Shown piece after piece: positions 8,366-18,361 of a stretch of DNA of 64,000 nucleotides; position 1 is the first letter of the stretch, and each line of letters opens with the position of its first letter. Source of the DNA: Candidatus Latescibacterota bacterium (lineage in GTDB: Bacteria > JAAXHH01). The stretch covers positions 1-64,000 of the forward strand of contig JAJEHX010000025.1 of NCBI GenBank assembly GCA_022823465.1, in the 5' to 3' direction. Both the position numbers and the translations under genes were made by a program. Below the pieces are notes generated by a model. The model worked only from the letters and a program-made list of their open reading frames with translations. It did not search any database and was not told the origin of the DNA.

Positions 8366-9370
8366 ATGACCCGTGAAATCGCCATAGGCCCGCACCGCAT
8401 TACGTCGCTCAGGCCCGACATGCCGATCCTGACGCTGGCGCCCATGGCCGGGATCAGCAACTGGCCCTTCCGGTTGATCTGCGCGAGAATGGGCGCGCAG
8501 ATGGTCGGCGTGGAGTTCATCAACTGCAACGCCATTCTCCACCGGAACCCGAAGACGCTGCAGATGATGAACTTCTGCGACGCCGACATCTACCGCGATA
8601 CCGGGATGTCGCTGCTCGCGGCACAAATCTACGGGAACGACATCGGCCGCATGGTGGAAGGCGCGCTGGTCCTGGAGGAAAAAGGCGCGCAGATCATGGA
8701 CATCAACTTCGGCTGCTCGGTGCCCAAGATCCTGCGTTCCGACTCCGGCGCCGCCTTCCTCAAGGACATCGACAGGATGATGAACGCGGTGCGCAGCGTG
8801 GCCGACGCGGTCTCGATCCCGGTTATCATCAAGACGCGGCTGGGCTGGGACCACAACAACATCAGCATCCTGGAAGTGGTGAAACGCGCCGCGGATTCCG
8901 GCGCCCACGCCGTGGCCGTGCACGCACGGACCGTGGCGCAGAAGTTCAACGGGAACGCGGACTGGTCCTGGATCGCCCGGGCCGTGGAGGTCTCGCCCGT
9001 GCCGATCTTCGGCAACGGGGACGTGTTCACCTTTCGGGACGCGGTGCGCATGGTAGAAGAGACAGGGTGCGCCGGGGTGATGATCGCTCGGGCGGCCCGG
9101 GACAACCCCTACATCTTCTCCGGCGACGTGACGCCCACGTTTTCCGACCGGGTCAGGCTCGCCCGGGACCACCTGGGCATGATGGTGGAGTACAAAGGAG
9201 AGAAAGTCGGCGTGATGGAGATGCGGAAGTTCTTCGCTTCCTACTTCAAGGGCTTTCCCAACGCCTCCCACCTCAGAACCAGCCTCGTACAGGTGGACAC
9301 CGTCACGCAGGCCCACCGGATACTGGACGAGTGGGTGACTGATTCGGATCGTCGGTCCCATGATGCTTGA
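8366..9370 (+). CDS. dusB: tRNA-dihydrouridine synthase, DusB-like
   Basis: FMN-dependent enzyme of 334 residues that reduces uridines in the tRNA D-loop. The FMN barrel start LAPMAGISNWPFR, the active-site region DINFGCSVPKI with the catalytic Cys, the FMN/tRNA segment KTRLGWD, the HARTVAQ motif and the GNGDVFT loop all follow the Dus family. Its last 68 bases overlap, tail to tail, the end of phoU on the other strand. No strong ribosome site is seen before the ATG. DusA/DusC cannot be excluded from motifs alone, but the NFGC wording fits DusB best. Confidence 0.85.
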   Translation: MTREIAIGPHRITSLRPDMPILTLAPMAGISNWPFRLICARMGAQMVGVEFINCNAILHRNPKTLQMMNFCDADIYRDTGMSLLAAQIYGNDIGRMVEGALVLEEKGAQIMDINFGCSVPKILRSDSGAAFLKDIDRMMNAVRSVADAVSIPVIIKTRLGWDHNNISILEVVKRAADSGAHAVAVHARTVAQKFNGNADWSWIARAVEVSPVPIFGNGDVFTFRDAVRMVEETGCAGVMIARAARDNPYIFSGDVTPTFSDRVRLARDHLGMMVEYKGEKVGVMEMRKFFASYFKGFPNASHLRTSLVQVDTVTQAHRILDEWVTDSDRRSHDA

Positions 9371-10007
9371 TCACGCGGCCCTCTGAAAAATACACCACCC
9401 CTTCGGCGATGTTCGTGGCGTGATCGCCAAGCCGTTCGATGTGACGGGATATGAAGATCAACTGGAGGGCCTGGGGCACCGACCCGGAGTCCTCCACCAT
9501 GCAGGCCACCAGTTCCTGAAAGATCTGGTCCTGCAGTTGATTGACCTCTTCGTCCCTGGCGCACACGTCCATGGCCAGTTGCTCGTCTCCGCGGACGAAG
9601 GCGTTCAGGCTGTCCTTGACCATGGATTGGGAGAGGGCCGCCATCCGGGGCAGGTCAATGAGCGGTTTGAGATGCGGCATCCCGGAGAGCTTCCTCGTCT
9701 TCTTGGCGATGTTGACCGCGATATCGCCCATCCTCTCCAGGTCGATCGTGATCTTCATGCTGGCCGCCACGAAACGAAGGTCCCGCGCGATAGGATGCTG
9801 AAGGGCCAGCAGCCGGATACACTGGTCGTCGATCTCCAGTTCCATGGCGTCGATGGGCTGATCGCCGCGGATGACCTGCTCGCACAATTCGAAATCCCGC
9901 TCCACCAGCACCGTAATCGCCCGGGCGATCTGTTCCTCCACGAGCGACGCCATGCGCAGCAGGGCGGACTTCAACGCTTCCAACTGTTGTTGCAGGTGGG
10001 TTTCCAT
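9303..10007 (-). CDS. phoU: Phosphate signalling protein PhoU
   Basis: All-helical cytosolic protein of about 234 residues that couples the Pst transporter to the PhoR kinase and damps Pho signalling when phosphate is plentiful. Two PhoU repeats are visible, each with the acidic metal-binding helix pattern (DLRFVAASMKITIDLERMGDIAVNI in part, and FISRHIERLGDHATNIAEG). I start it at METHLQQQ (10007), the usual N-terminus; an in-frame start 14 codons earlier exists. It is the last gene of the receptor-pst operon and overlaps dusB tail to tail. Confidence 0.92.
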   Translation of the reverse strand: METHLQQQLEALKSALLRMASLVEEQIARAITVLVERDFELCEQVIRGDQPIDAMELEIDDQCIRLLALQHPIARDLRFVAASMKITIDLERMGDIAVNIAKKTRKLSGMPHLKPLIDLPRMAALSQSMVKDSLNAFVRGDEQLAMDVCARDEEVNQLQDQIFQELVACMVEDSGSVPQALQLIFISRHIERLGDHATNIAEGVVYFSEGRVIKHHGTDDPNQSPTRPVSGGPA

Positions 10008-10067
10008 GGTCGTCTGTTTCGTGAGAGGACTTCCGGCGCCGTCCTGCACGGCTCGTGACCGGCGGCG

Positions 10068-10865
10068 CTATCCCGCCCGGCCCGTGATGTAATCCTCCGT
10101 ACGACGGTCCCGGGGCGTGGTGAAGAGCACGTCGGTTACGCCCGTCTCCACCAGTTCACCCTCAAGCATGAAACCGGTGAAGTCCGATACACGGGCTGCC
10201 TGCTGCATATTGTGCGTAACGATAACAATGGTGTAATCGTCCTTCAGATCAAGCATTAATTCCTCGATCCTGGACGTGGCCACAGGGTCCAGCGACGAAC
10301 AGGGTTCGTCCATGAGCAGCACTTCCGGCTCGACGGCGACCGCCCGGGCGATGCAGAGCCGCTGTTGCTGTCCGGCGGAGAGCTTGAGGGCGCTTTCCTC
10401 GAGCTGGTCCTGGACTTCGTCCCACAATACGGCCCTGCGCAGGCACCGCTCCACGATCTCATCGAGGAATTCCCCCGACTTTACTCCGTGGATTCGGGGA
10501 CCGTAGGCTACGTTCTCGTAGATCGACTTGGGGAAGGGGTTCGGCTGCTGGAATACCATGCCCACGCGCCGGCGCAGTCGCGTTACGTCCACGTTCGCGC
10601 CATAGATGTCTTTCCCGTTCATCCGGATCGATCCCGTCATGCGGGTCTGGGGAACCAGGTCGTTCATGCGGTTCATCAGCCGCAGCAACGTCGTCTTGCC
10701 GCAACCGGACGGGCCTATATACGCCGTGATGCCGTGGCGGTCTATGGCCATGGAGACGTTGCGCAACGCGGCGTTTTCGCCGTACCAGAAGGAAACGTCC
10801 TGGATGTCGATCACCGGAAGATCCTGCACGATCTTCGGCGTGGACGGTTCGCGTGCTGTCGCCAT
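10068..10865 (-). CDS. pstB: Phosphate ABC transporter ATP-binding protein
   Basis: ATPase subunit of the high-affinity phosphate importer, 265 residues. Walker A is GPSGCGKTT at residues 51-59, the Q-loop is [10 protein letters not shown], the signature is LSAGQQQRL, Walker B is [12 protein letters not shown], and the switch His is in [14 protein letters not shown]. The signature has Ala where most PstB have Gly (LSGGQ), a mild deviation. It lies between pstA and phoU on the minus strand with short gaps, so it belongs to the same transcript. Confidence 0.95.
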   Translation of the reverse strand: MATAREPSTPKIVQDLPVIDIQDVSFWYGENAALRNVSMAIDRHGITAYIGPSGCGKTTLLRLMNRMNDLVPQTRMTGSIRMNGKDIYGANVDVTRLRRRVGMVFQQPNPFPKSIYENVAYGPRIHGVKSGEFLDEIVERCLRRAVLWDEVQDQLEESALKLSAGQQQRLCIARAVAVEPEVLLMDEPCSSLDPVATSRIEELMLDLKDDYTIVIVTHNMQQAARVSDFTGFMLEGELVETGVTDVLFTTPRDRRTEDYITGRAG

Positions 10866-10910
10866 GGAACTGAATTCCTTTGAGACGTGCGTGTCCTGAA
10901 GTCGGCCGGG

Positions 10911-12344
10911 TCAGGCCTGGGCCGCGGACAGTGAATACCGCCTTCTCAGTCGCGTGCGGAGTCCGATCGCCGCCGCGTTCAACACAGCCACGGTAACGAG
11001 CAGGAGCAGCGTAGTCGTATACGCCATCGGCAGCGCGGCCTCGCCGCCGGCCGGACGAAAACCGGTGTCGAATATGTGGTAGCCCAGGTGCATGAATTCC
11101 CGTTCCAGGTGTACGAAGGGCCAGACGCCGTCCACGGGCAGTTCAGGGGCAAAGGCGACCACCCCGATGATCATCAACGGCGCCACGGTACCGGCCGCCC
11201 GCGCCACGGACAGGATCAGACCCGTGAGTATGGAAGGCAGCACTACGGGCAGGACTACCCGCCACAGGGTCTCGAACCGTGTGGCACCCACCGCGTGGGA
11301 AGCTTCGCGCAGTGCAACGGGCACGGCGGCCAGACCCTCCTCCACGGCCACGATGACTACGGGCAGCGTGAGCAGGGCCAGGGTCAGCGCGCACCACAGG
11401 ATGCCGCCCCGGCCGAAGGTCGGCTCCGGCAAAGCCTCCTGGTAAAACACCCGGTCCAGGGTTCCCCCCAGAAAATACACGAAAAACCCGAGCCCGAAAA
11501 CCCCGAAGACGATGGACGGCACGCCGGCCAGGCTGTTGACGGCGACGCGCACGACGCCCAGCAGGGGTCCCGGCCTGCCGTATTCTCTCAGATAAAAGGC
11601 CGCGAGCACCCCGAAGGGCATCACGACGACCGCCATGATGACGACCATTACGGCGGTTCCGAAAATGGCCGGGTAGACCCCGCCCCGGCTGTTCCCGTCT
11701 CGTGGAGAAGCCCACAGGTACGTCCACGCCCCCGCCATGTAATGCCGGATCCTGTCCCATGCGCTCATTGCATTGGGACCGTACAGGCGAAGGACGTCCG
11801 ACAGGGGCACTGCGTACCTCCGTCCGTCCGCGGCAGACAGCTCGATGGACAGCGCCTGCTGCCTGCGCAGTCGTTCCAGCTCGGGAAACCGTTCCCGGTA
11901 CGCGGACCATACCGCCTCGTGTCCTTCGGCTACGATCCTGCCGTCGTCCACGAAGGACTCCAGGAAGCCGAAGACGTCTCCGCCCGCGGTCCGCTCGACG
12001 ACCACGGCCCGCCGTGGCGCATCCCGCGCTACGACCTGGCCTTCCTCGAACCAGGTGTGCCCGTTCGGATAAAGCGCCTGGTTCCCCGTCTTCACCCGGA
12101 TCCGGTACCCAAAGGTTGTGCCACCGGTACGATCCACTCCCCGGACGGTTTCATGGTACATTTCCTGGCCCAAAATGATCCGCCCGTCGCGCAGGACATA
12201 CCGGGTCAGGTCCTGGGGCCAGAAAAAACCCAGGCCGTGCACGGCAATTATCAGCACCAGTCCCGCGACCAACAGGAAAATGACGGCCAGGGTTCCGCCG
12301 GACAGCCAGACGAGGGCATCGTCCCCGGACCACTTCAAACGCAT
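10911..12344 (-). CDS. pstA: Phosphate ABC transporter permease PstA, long form
   Basis: Inner-membrane permease of 477 residues, clearly longer than the E. coli protein of about 300. One N-terminal membrane helix (about residues 13-37) is followed by roughly 170 residues of predicted periplasmic sequence, and then by the usual permease core with the EAA-type loop LREASHAVGATRFETLWRVVLP. Extended PstA proteins with such an N-terminal insert are known. AAGGAG precedes the ATG by five bases and overlaps the pstC stop region. Partner of PstC and PstB. Confidence 0.9.
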   Translation of the reverse strand: MRLKWSGDDALVWLSGGTLAVIFLLVAGLVLIIAVHGLGFFWPQDLTRYVLRDGRIILGQEMYHETVRGVDRTGGTTFGYRIRVKTGNQALYPNGHTWFEEGQVVARDAPRRAVVVERTAGGDVFGFLESFVDDGRIVAEGHEAVWSAYRERFPELERLRRQQALSIELSAADGRRYAVPLSDVLRLYGPNAMSAWDRIRHYMAGAWTYLWASPRDGNSRGGVYPAIFGTAVMVVIMAVVVMPFGVLAAFYLREYGRPGPLLGVVRVAVNSLAGVPSIVFGVFGLGFFVYFLGGTLDRVFYQEALPEPTFGRGGILWCALTLALLTLPVVIVAVEEGLAAVPVALREASHAVGATRFETLWRVVLPVVLPSILTGLILSVARAAGTVAPLMIIGVVAFAPELPVDGVWPFVHLEREFMHLGYHIFDTGFRPAGGEAALPMAYTTTLLLLVTVAVLNAAAIGLRTRLRRRYSLSAAQA

Positions 12345-12353
12345 CGAAACTCC

Positions 12354-13592
12354 TTACAATGAGGATGGGGCGGACGCCCGACGCATAAGCGGTCTCCTCA
12401 ACCGACGCCGGATCAGTTCCGCCAGGGTGTTAATCGTAAAAGTCGCAATGAGCAGCAAAAAAGCGGCAAAAAACATCACCTGGTACAGGACTCCCCCCTG
12501 TCCGGCATCCGGCAGTCCGAGGGCGATACCGGCCGAAAGCGCTCTGAATCCGGTGAAGACGGACCAATCCATGGCCGGTACGTTTCCCGATACGAACAGG
12601 ATGATCATGGTCTCGCCGATCGCCTTGCTGAATCCCAGCATGACCGCGGACAGGATGCCGGCGCCCGCCGTGGGAAGGACGATGCGCACCGCCGTCTGCC
12701 AGCGCGTGGCCCCCAGTGACAGCGAACCCGCCGTGTAGGAAGAGGGCACCGCGGACATGGCGTCCTCGGAAATCGTGAATATGATCGGGGTCACGGCGAG
12801 GCCCATGACCATGCCCACGACGATGGAGTTACGCTGGGCGAAATCAAGTCCCAGTACGTCAATGAACCGGGTACCGTCCTGTAAATACCGGGCCTCCAGC
12901 ATGGCCCCGCATTCGAATGCCATCCATCCGCCCGCCAGCACGGCCGCCGACAGTATCCAGATTTCCATCCCCGGCCGGTGACGGGGCCGGAACCAGGCCG
13001 GTGCGTAGTGCCTGATCATAAAGGCGGCCGCCACGACGCCGGAGATGAGGAGGGGCGCCAGGAAAAGGGCGATTACGTGATTCTCCAGGAACGGCGCGAG
13101 CCAGATGCCGCCAATGAAACCGAGGACGACACTGGGGACCGCTGCCATGATTTCCACCAGCGGTTTCAGGCGCTCCCGCAAGCCGCGCGGCATGAACTGC
13201 GAGGCATATAGCGCGGCGAGTACCGACAGGGGCACCGCGAAGAGCAGGGTGTACAGCGCCCCTTTCAGGGTCCCGAAGATCAGTGGCAACAGGCTGTATG
13301 CGCGTTCGACTCCTTCCGCGGTGTCCGAAGTCTGTCCGCGGTAGGACTCCTGTTGTGCCTCCACATCTTGTGCCCCCACCTCCACGGCCATCGATCGGAA
13401 TTCCGCACCGGTCCAATCGTCAAACAGAACAGCCGGAGATATAACCAACGGATGAATCACCCAGATGATCAGGGCGAAAACGGAAAGGATGGTCAGTACC
13501 AGGACGATGCCGCCCAGTGCGGCGAGGCGCCCGAACAGCAAGTCCAGCAGACGGCGCCGGTCAATACGGCGTCCTCGGGTTCGATCGGCCAT
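12354..13592 (-). CDS. pstC: Phosphate ABC transporter permease PstC
   Basis: Inner-membrane permease of 412 residues with an N-terminal helix at about 22-47, a periplasmic insert, and a C-terminal transport core carrying AGSLSLGATRWQTAVRIVLPTA, the EAA loop that contacts PstB. The segment SAVMLGFSKAIGETMIILFVSGN is characteristic of PstC. It begins 27 bases after the beta-helix protein stop. No pstS (periplasmic phosphate-binding protein) precedes it, which is unusual for a pst operon. Confidence 0.92.
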   Translation of the reverse strand: MADRTRGRRIDRRRLLDLLFGRLAALGGIVLVLTILSVFALIIWVIHPLVISPAVLFDDWTGAEFRSMAVEVGAQDVEAQQESYRGQTSDTAEGVERAYSLLPLIFGTLKGALYTLLFAVPLSVLAALYASQFMPRGLRERLKPLVEIMAAVPSVVLGFIGGIWLAPFLENHVIALFLAPLLISGVVAAAFMIRHYAPAWFRPRHRPGMEIWILSAAVLAGGWMAFECGAMLEARYLQDGTRFIDVLGLDFAQRNSIVVGMVMGLAVTPIIFTISEDAMSAVPSSYTAGSLSLGATRWQTAVRIVLPTAGAGILSAVMLGFSKAIGETMIILFVSGNVPAMDWSVFTGFRALSAGIALGLPDAGQGGVLYQVMFFAAFLLLIATFTINTLAELIRRRLRRPLMRRASAPSSL

Positions 13593-13619
13593 GGTGAAGT
13601 CCTGGATAAAGTGGCGGCA

Positions 13620-15347
13620 TCATTTCAACAAGGTCATCTTCCGGGTGGACACGTGCTCCGTACGGCCGTCGGCCGTGGCTTCGAGGCGAAACAGGTACAC
13701 TCCGCTCGAAAGGTCCCGCGCTTCCCAGGTCTCAGAGTAGTTCCCCGGAAGCCGGACCGCGTTTACCACCGTCGCCACCCGCTGTCCCAACAGGTTATAT
13801 ACCTCAATCAGAATGTGGCTCGTCGACGGTACCTCGTAATCGATATGCGTGGTCGCAGCGAAGGGGTTCGGACGGTTTTGCGACAGGCTGAACGCGCCGG
13901 TTATTTCTTCACCCGGTATTTCGGGTTCCGGCGGGACGGGAGGAGGCGCGGCACCGAAGTACCCCAGCGCCGAGAGCGCGGTCCAGCTCAACGCCCAGTT
14001 TTCGGCGCCGAAGGCGCCCGTGTAATCGACGTCCGTGAAGAACCCGCTCTCGCGCGGCTCATCCCTGAGCATGCCCGCGTCCCAGGCGGGACTGCTGCCG
14101 ACGGGCCGCGGATCCAGCCCCTGGTTACGGTTCCAACTGATGCCCTGAAGCATCGGATCCATGATACGGATGACGTTGGAGGCATCGGCAAGCAATGCCG
14201 CCGAGTGCGCGTCGCCGCCCAGCTCACTGGCCGTGCCGCCCCGACCGAATCTGCCCAGGATGTTGTACTGGAAGGCCAGGTCGCCCGCTTCGAGACGCGC
14301 CTTGCTGTCCTGCGAACCCTTTGTCGGGTCGAGGTCTTCGATCGAGAGCATGTGCCCTTTGAACTCCGTGAAGATGCTATTGAAATACATCCCTCCCGCG
14401 CTGTCCCGGAAGATAAGGGCGTTGTTCGACTTGCCGCCCGTGGCGTTCGCGCCGCGGCCGATATAGGTCGCGTTCAGAATGGCGGGACTGGCATACGGCG
14501 TCCCGTCCTCGGGGTCCGTACCTCCGTCGTGCTCTCCGGCGTGATCGCCCAGGGACGGGTCCTGGATCGAAAACCAGAACTGGTGCTCGCCGCGGAAGCC
14601 CTCGTCGTAGTCGAAGCTGTCATCACCGGCAAAGGCCGCCACGAGGTAGCGTGTGTTCACCGTGCCGCCGAACCACTCGAAACCGTCGTCCCTGTTGTAG
14701 AACACCTCCACGTACTCTATGGTCGTACCGCGGCCTACGCCGCCCATGGTCAGTCCGTTGATCTCGTTGTCCGCGCCGACGACCGCGCCGCCGTGACGGA
14801 TCGACACGTAACGGAAAACGCCCGAGTTGTCGTCGTCATCGGGGATTGCGCCACCGCCATAGATCCCCCGGGGCTCGGTCGTCGCGTCAATGCCTTCCAC
14901 GTTGTTCTCGCCCGTGGCCGTGTTGATGGACGCGCGGCCCAGGATGACGACCCCGCCCCAGAGACCTCTTGACGCGGCTGGAGATGAAAGGAGTATGTCG
15001 TCCGGATCATCCACGTCGTCGGCCTCGGCCGTGAAGATGATGGGGTTACTGGCCGTGCCGTCGGCGAGGATCCTGCCGCCACGGGCCACGATCAGCACCG
15101 AATCGTCGCCGGAGGTACCCGAGGGCCTGCCCTTGACGACCGTACCCGGCTCGATGGTCAAGGTCTCGCCTTCCTCGACGAAGACCAGGCCCGAGAGCAC
15201 GTAGACGGTATCGGCGGAGAAGGTGACGTTGCCGATGATATCGGCGTCGGTAACGGTGCGTACAGGTTTAGAGGCTGGCTGAGCGGCGGCGGGGAAAGGA
15301 ACGGTTAGCGTTAACGCGAAGGCAACAGGGAACAACCTGCTGAACAT
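13620..15347 (-). CDS. Secreted beta-helix protein with type IX-like C-terminal sorting domain
   Basis: 575 residues: signal peptide at 1-22 ending AAAQP, then a long region of short repeated strands (TLTIEPGTVVKG, GGRILADGTASNPIIFTA) of the right-handed parallel beta-helix kind seen in adhesin-like and lipoprotein families, and a C-terminal domain FSLSQNRPNPFAATT...VYNLLGQRVATV...SGVYLFRLEA, the type A sorting domain used by the type IX secretion system in FCB bacteria. Expected at the cell surface or outside. It sits between the TonB receptor and pstC in the Pho-controlled operon, so a role in capturing a phosphorus source is possible but unproven. Confidence 0.75.
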   Translation of the reverse strand: MFSRLFPVAFALTLTVPFPAAAQPASKPVRTVTDADIIGNVTFSADTVYVLSGLVFVEEGETLTIEPGTVVKGRPSGTSGDDSVLIVARGGRILADGTASNPIIFTAEADDVDDPDDILLSSPAASRGLWGGVVILGRASINTATGENNVEGIDATTEPRGIYGGGAIPDDDDNSGVFRYVSIRHGGAVVGADNEINGLTMGGVGRGTTIEYVEVFYNRDDGFEWFGGTVNTRYLVAAFAGDDSFDYDEGFRGEHQFWFSIQDPSLGDHAGEHDGGTDPEDGTPYASPAILNATYIGRGANATGGKSNNALIFRDSAGGMYFNSIFTEFKGHMLSIEDLDPTKGSQDSKARLEAGDLAFQYNILGRFGRGGTASELGGDAHSAALLADASNVIRIMDPMLQGISWNRNQGLDPRPVGSSPAWDAGMLRDEPRESGFFTDVDYTGAFGAENWALSWTALSALGYFGAAPPPVPPEPEIPGEEITGAFSLSQNRPNPFAATTHIDYEVPSTSHILIEVYNLLGQRVATVVNAVRLPGNYSETWEARDLSSGVYLFRLEATADGRTEHVSTRKMTLLK

Positions 15348-15418
15348 TTCACCTCCTCAATAGTGAGAACGGTTGGTCTTTCGGACTCGGATACCTTGCA
15401 TTGCGGAGGCCGCCGGGG

Positions 15419-18361
15419 TCAGATGCCATAGGAGAAGCCGATGGACAGGCTTCGTCCCCGCTGGTAAAGGGTACGGACAAACTCCTGGCCGTTGAACGGA
15501 TGAACTTTCTTGATGTCCGGGTTCAACAGGTTCTTGAGCGAAAACTTGAGGGTGACCCGGTTCCACAGGCGCTGCGATCCGGTGATATCGAGCATTCCGG
15601 CCGGTTGTTCGAATGCGTTTGGCGTACCGCCGGTACTCACTTCGGAAAGCCGTTCGCCGAAGATATTGTAGTGCAGGCTGAGCAGCGTGCCGGTATCCGG
15701 ATTGTCGTACATGGCGTCGATATTGACCACGTAGGGCGACTGCCCCTGCAGCTTGCGGGTATCCGCGGCCTGGGGATCGAGCGCTCGAATGACGGCCAGC
15801 TCGGAAGGTGCGATGTCTACCTGCGACCTGACTAAAGACAGGTTGCCGCTCAGCTGGAAGTTTCTCAGCGTGGGATGGAACTGATCCAGTTTCTTTCGGT
15901 ACTCGAGCTCGATACCCGAGACCATGGCCCGGTCCACGTTCTGGAACTGGATTTCTCCGTTCGTGGTCACGATCACGCGTTCGATGGGGTTTTCGAAGTC
16001 TTTGTAGAACAAGCTCACCGCATAGATCTCTCCCGGGCGGGTGAACCACTCCCAACGGATATCGTAGTTCTCGATCAGCGTGCGTTTCAACCCGCTGTTG
16101 CCGACGAAGATGAAGTCGCCCACGAAGAGGAAGGACGCGAATGGCGCCAGCTCGCGGAACGAGGGTCTCGCCAGCGTACGGCTGAACGCGCCGCGCAGGT
16201 TCATTTTGTCCGTGAGCTGATACACGGTGTTGAGTGAAGGCAGCCAGTCGTTTTCGTCCAGCTTGCCCGGCCTGAGCGAAGTTTCGTGGCTGGCCACGTT
16301 CAGCCGGGTCGCTTCGAACCGCGCGCCGCCGGTGACCTTGAAACGATCCGCGAGGGGCAGGTCGAGCATGACGTATCCGGCAAGTACATGCTGGTCTCCG
16401 TCGTAGTTGTTCTTCAGGTCGGAATCTTCGGTGATGAAACTGCCGAACCGGGTAAAACCCGGGGTGTCCTGGAGATATTCGGGCAGGATTCCGATCCGGT
16501 CGGAGGAGAAGAACAGATCGGGATCGTTCCGGTACCGCACGTTGTCCTGGTGGAATGAAAAGCGCCGCTCCCTGAAGGAATGGTCCTTGTCGAGATAGGC
16601 GCCGCCGAACTTGAGCCGCGCGGTCAGATCGGCCCATTGCCGGAACGGCAGGGTGACGTCCATGCTGAAGTCCCGGTTCGATTCGACCAGGTTCCTGAAG
16701 TACCGGGTGGGCGCCGAGTAATTGGACAGGGCGATCGTATAGCTGTCGAAGTCCGGAGCGCCTTCGCCCCGCGCGTCGACGGTCTGATACTCATTGGTAA
16801 AATAACGCAGGTCCGGCTCATCCTGGGTGGACCGGATGAAAGCGCCGGTCCATTCGATTTCCAGGCCCGACAGGTCTGGCAGGACGTGCTTGCCGCGGAG
16901 CTGCAGCGACCGCATCTCCCGCTCGGTAAAGGAGAGCACCCGGGTCTCGTACCGTACGTTCCCGCCAGGCAGGGAGGACGGCCAGGCGCCGGTCTGGTAT
17001 CTCGCCATCTTGTCGCCGCTTCGGTTATAAAGCAGGTTGGCGCCGATCTCGTGGGTAATGCCCGGCTGGTAGGTAATGTTCATCAGCCCGCCCCAGAGCG
17101 TTTCCTCCGACCCGCTCGTGTCCGTGGCGAACCGTTCCCTGTTCAGGTCCTCCGACTCCCTGGACACACGTTTCCATATTCCGGATACGCCGTTGTCGTA
17201 TGCCGAAATGTTGCGATTGAAGCTGACACTGCCGAGCAACCCCAGGGGACGATCGAAGACCGACGTCTGGTTGCCGACGGAAAAGGAATAGCTCTGGCCG
17301 AGGCCGCCCGGTTTCATGGACGGCGTCATCGTCTTGTCGGCGAAAGCCCTCGAGTAATGATCCAGCATCTGCGCCTTTTCCGGATCCCGAAGCGCGCTGG
17401 TGATGCTGGGTATCTCTACGTCCGGATTCCGAAGCGGCAGCGGAATATCCCGCGTGCCGTCGTCCACGCCGAGGTAATCGTAAGCCCCGCCTTCGTAACT
17501 CAGCATGTCCTTGAAGGAGGACTGGGAGTTGATCCTGGTGGACGAGGAGAAGTTCATGGTGAAGGATTCGGGGAGCGACTTGGTCTTCACGTTGACGCTG
17601 CCGCCGGTGAAGTTCCCGGGCTTGTCGGGCGTGAAGGTCTTTTCCGTGGTGATGTTGTCCAGGAGATTCGTCGCGAATATATCCATCTGGACCGACTTGC
17701 TGTTCGGATCGGCGCTCGGCAGCGCGGTCCCGTTCAACTGCGCGGTGCTGTACCGCTCGCCCAGTCCGCGAATATAGACGTATTTGCCGTCAACGACCGA
17801 CGCGCCGGTCACGCGGGTCATGGCCGACGCCACGTCGCCCTGAGCCGATCTGGAGATATCCTCGGCACTGATGGCGTCACTGATGGACAGGGCGTTCTGC
17901 CTCTGCTTCAACAGCGCCGCTTCCGTGTTTTCCAGGGCTTTTGCCGTTACTTCCACCACGTCCGCCACAATAAGCTCCTGCTCGACGACGATATCTATTC
18001 TGCTCACCTGGCCTGGCTCGACCAGGATCTCGGTGATCCGCTTCTGCGCAAACCCGATCATGGAGACAACGATCGCATGCTGTCCCGCGGGAACGCCTCG
18101 AATGAGATACCTGCCATCGATATCGGCCATCGCGCCAAGCTCGTATCCTGCCACCATCACCGTGGCGCCGATCAGGGGATCCCCTGTCTCCGCGTCGACG
18201 ACCGTACCCGATATGCGGCCTTCGAGCCCTTGTGCGCGGACCTCTGTCAACGTGACCGCAAACAGCGTTGCCACGGTCACCGCGGCGAGCATCGACCTGA
18301 TCATCCATCCGGGCACGATCTTCGAACATCTGGTTTCGGAGTGCAGGAACACCGACGTCAT
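15419..18361 (-). CDS. TonB-dependent outer-membrane receptor with carboxypeptidase-regulatory-like domain
   Basis: 980 residues. A signal segment (about 18-44) is followed by a CarboxypepD_reg-like beta domain (GRISGTVVDAETGDPLIGA..., residues about 48-130), a plug domain with VYIRGLGERYSTAQLNGT, and a C-terminal 22-strand barrel ending in an aromatic/hydrophobic strand (LSIGFSYGI). It imports a ligand by TonB energy; the ligand is not evident. AAAGGAG precedes the ATG. The promoter carries five 11-bp Pho-box-like repeats, and the gene heads the operon that continues through pstCAB-phoU, so a phosphate-containing ligand is the natural hypothesis. Confidence 0.88.
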   Translation of the reverse strand: MTSVFLHSETRCSKIVPGWMIRSMLAAVTVATLFAVTLTEVRAQGLEGRISGTVVDAETGDPLIGATVMVAGYELGAMADIDGRYLIRGVPAGQHAIVVSMIGFAQKRITEILVEPGQVSRIDIVVEQELIVADVVEVTAKALENTEAALLKQRQNALSISDAISAEDISRSAQGDVASAMTRVTGASVVDGKYVYIRGLGERYSTAQLNGTALPSADPNSKSVQMDIFATNLLDNITTEKTFTPDKPGNFTGGSVNVKTKSLPESFTMNFSSSTRINSQSSFKDMLSYEGGAYDYLGVDDGTRDIPLPLRNPDVEIPSITSALRDPEKAQMLDHYSRAFADKTMTPSMKPGGLGQSYSFSVGNQTSVFDRPLGLLGSVSFNRNISAYDNGVSGIWKRVSRESEDLNRERFATDTSGSEETLWGGLMNITYQPGITHEIGANLLYNRSGDKMARYQTGAWPSSLPGGNVRYETRVLSFTEREMRSLQLRGKHVLPDLSGLEIEWTGAFIRSTQDEPDLRYFTNEYQTVDARGEGAPDFDSYTIALSNYSAPTRYFRNLVESNRDFSMDVTLPFRQWADLTARLKFGGAYLDKDHSFRERRFSFHQDNVRYRNDPDLFFSSDRIGILPEYLQDTPGFTRFGSFITEDSDLKNNYDGDQHVLAGYVMLDLPLADRFKVTGGARFEATRLNVASHETSLRPGKLDENDWLPSLNTVYQLTDKMNLRGAFSRTLARPSFRELAPFASFLFVGDFIFVGNSGLKRTLIENYDIRWEWFTRPGEIYAVSLFYKDFENPIERVIVTTNGEIQFQNVDRAMVSGIELEYRKKLDQFHPTLRNFQLSGNLSLVRSQVDIAPSELAVIRALDPQAADTRKLQGQSPYVVNIDAMYDNPDTGTLLSLHYNIFGERLSEVSTGGTPNAFEQPAGMLDITGSQRLWNRVTLKFSLKNLLNPDIKKVHPFNGQEFVRTLYQRGRSLSIGFSYGI

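Noticed and set aside
13353-14972. A 539-codon plus-strand frame across pstC and the beta-helix gene
   Set aside because: Crosses two genes on the other strand and lacks protein-like composition.
15419-18361. TonB receptor as an iron-siderophore receptor under the DtxR-type regulator
   Set aside because: Its promoter has no TTTAGTC palindrome; it has 11-bp Pho-box-like repeats instead and is co-directional with pst.
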